A stretch of DNA of 5,711 nucleotides from an uncultured Tissierellia bacterium. GTDB lineage: Bacteria; Bacillota; Clostridia; Tissierellales; Peptoniphilaceae. The position numbers and the translations under genes are program-made. Within the stretch, counting starts at the first letter, position 1, and each line of letters opens with the position of its first letter. The stretch spans positions 1 to 5,711 of the forward strand of contig CAMYOR010000068.1 in NCBI GenBank assembly GCA_947278105.1, given 5' to 3'. A model generated the notes under the pieces. It searched no databases and was not told where the DNA came from. It was given only the letters and a program-made list of their open reading frames with translations. Of this stretch, positions 5,695 to 5,711 are shown piece after piece.

Positions 5695-5711
5695 TAAAAA
5701 CTCCACCCCAA
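5695..5711 (-). terminator. 3' arm and T-tract of a second terminator, cut by the window edge
   Basis: On the minus strand TTGGGGTGGAGT (5711-5700) is followed by T-rich sequence (five T in all, 5700-5696), as in the complete terminator. Its natural 5' arm, ACTCCACCCCAA, would lie beyond base 5711 and cannot be seen. It can also pair with the middle arm at 5634-5645. Confidence 0.5.

Larger units (their letters stand above)
5369..5711. other. Non-coding leader and intergenic block upstream of fbp
   Basis: I see no credible gene in these 343 bases. From fbp outward the block holds the ribosome site, an 11-bp tandem duplication (5424-5445), a TATAAT box (5461-5466) and a short inverted repeat GGAG/CTCC (5476-5479 with 5485-5488). 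A GC-rich stretch at 5523-5577 has small dyads: GGCAA/TTGCC (5523-5527 with 5550-5554) enclosing CACGACGTG (5536-5544), and CCCCAGGGG (5569-5577). The repeat, terminator and Rex-like block fills 5581-5711. A minus-strand frame of about 72 codons (5448-5666) runs through terminator arms and palindromes and is not considered a gene. Confidence 0.75.
5676..5711 (-). repeat. 36-bp direct repeat, copy B (reaches the window edge)
   Basis: This is the second copy of the repeat at 5581-5616. It stops exactly at the window edge, so the real repeat may be longer, and further copies may follow. Confidence 0.88.

Noticed and set aside
5581..5711. CRISPR-like array
   Set aside because: Only two copies are seen. 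The repeats contain a terminator arm and T-tract, the interval is 59 bases with its own hairpin, and no cas gene is present.

Overview
The window looks like chromosomal DNA from a moderately GC-rich Bacillota (Clostridia or Tissierellia-like) bacterium. The best clue is a complete class III fructose-1,6-bisphosphatase, a type found mainly in Bacillota. AAGGA-type ribosome sites and a Rex-like operator motif fit the same group. A finer placement (for example Peptoniphilaceae) would be a guess.

Layout. From the right edge leftwards on the minus strand there is a 343-base non-coding block (5369-5711), then fbp (3395-5368), ppk (1080-3380) and a Cof-type HAD phosphatase (158-1102). fbp and ppk are 14 bases apart, and ppk overlaps the HAD start by at least 23 bases, so the three genes very probably form one operon. 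At the left edge the plus strand carries the 3' end of tadA (tRNA adenosine deaminase; 1-232). It converges on the HAD gene and overlaps it tail to tail by 75 bases.

Function. Fbp makes fructose-6-phosphate from fructose-1,6-bisphosphate in gluconeogenesis. PPK1 stores ATP gamma-phosphates as polyphosphate. The HAD enzyme probably releases phosphate from a small metabolite. The operon thus joins carbon flux with phosphate and energy storage; that link is inferred from gene order. TadA (A34 to inosine in tRNA) is unrelated and belongs to the neighbouring unit.

Regulation. The non-coding block is the most unusual part. It holds two 36-bp direct repeats (33 of 36 identical, 95 bp apart). Read on the minus strand, each contains a terminator 3' arm with T-tract followed by a 16-bp palindrome matching the core of the Rex redox-repressor operator. 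One full terminator hairpin is visible, and the other is cut by the window edge. Nearer fbp lie a perfect TATAAT box and an exact 11-bp tandem duplication in the presumed 5' leader. I found no CRISPR array, tRNA, rRNA, transposase or clearly new multi-gene system; the repeat block is the best lead.
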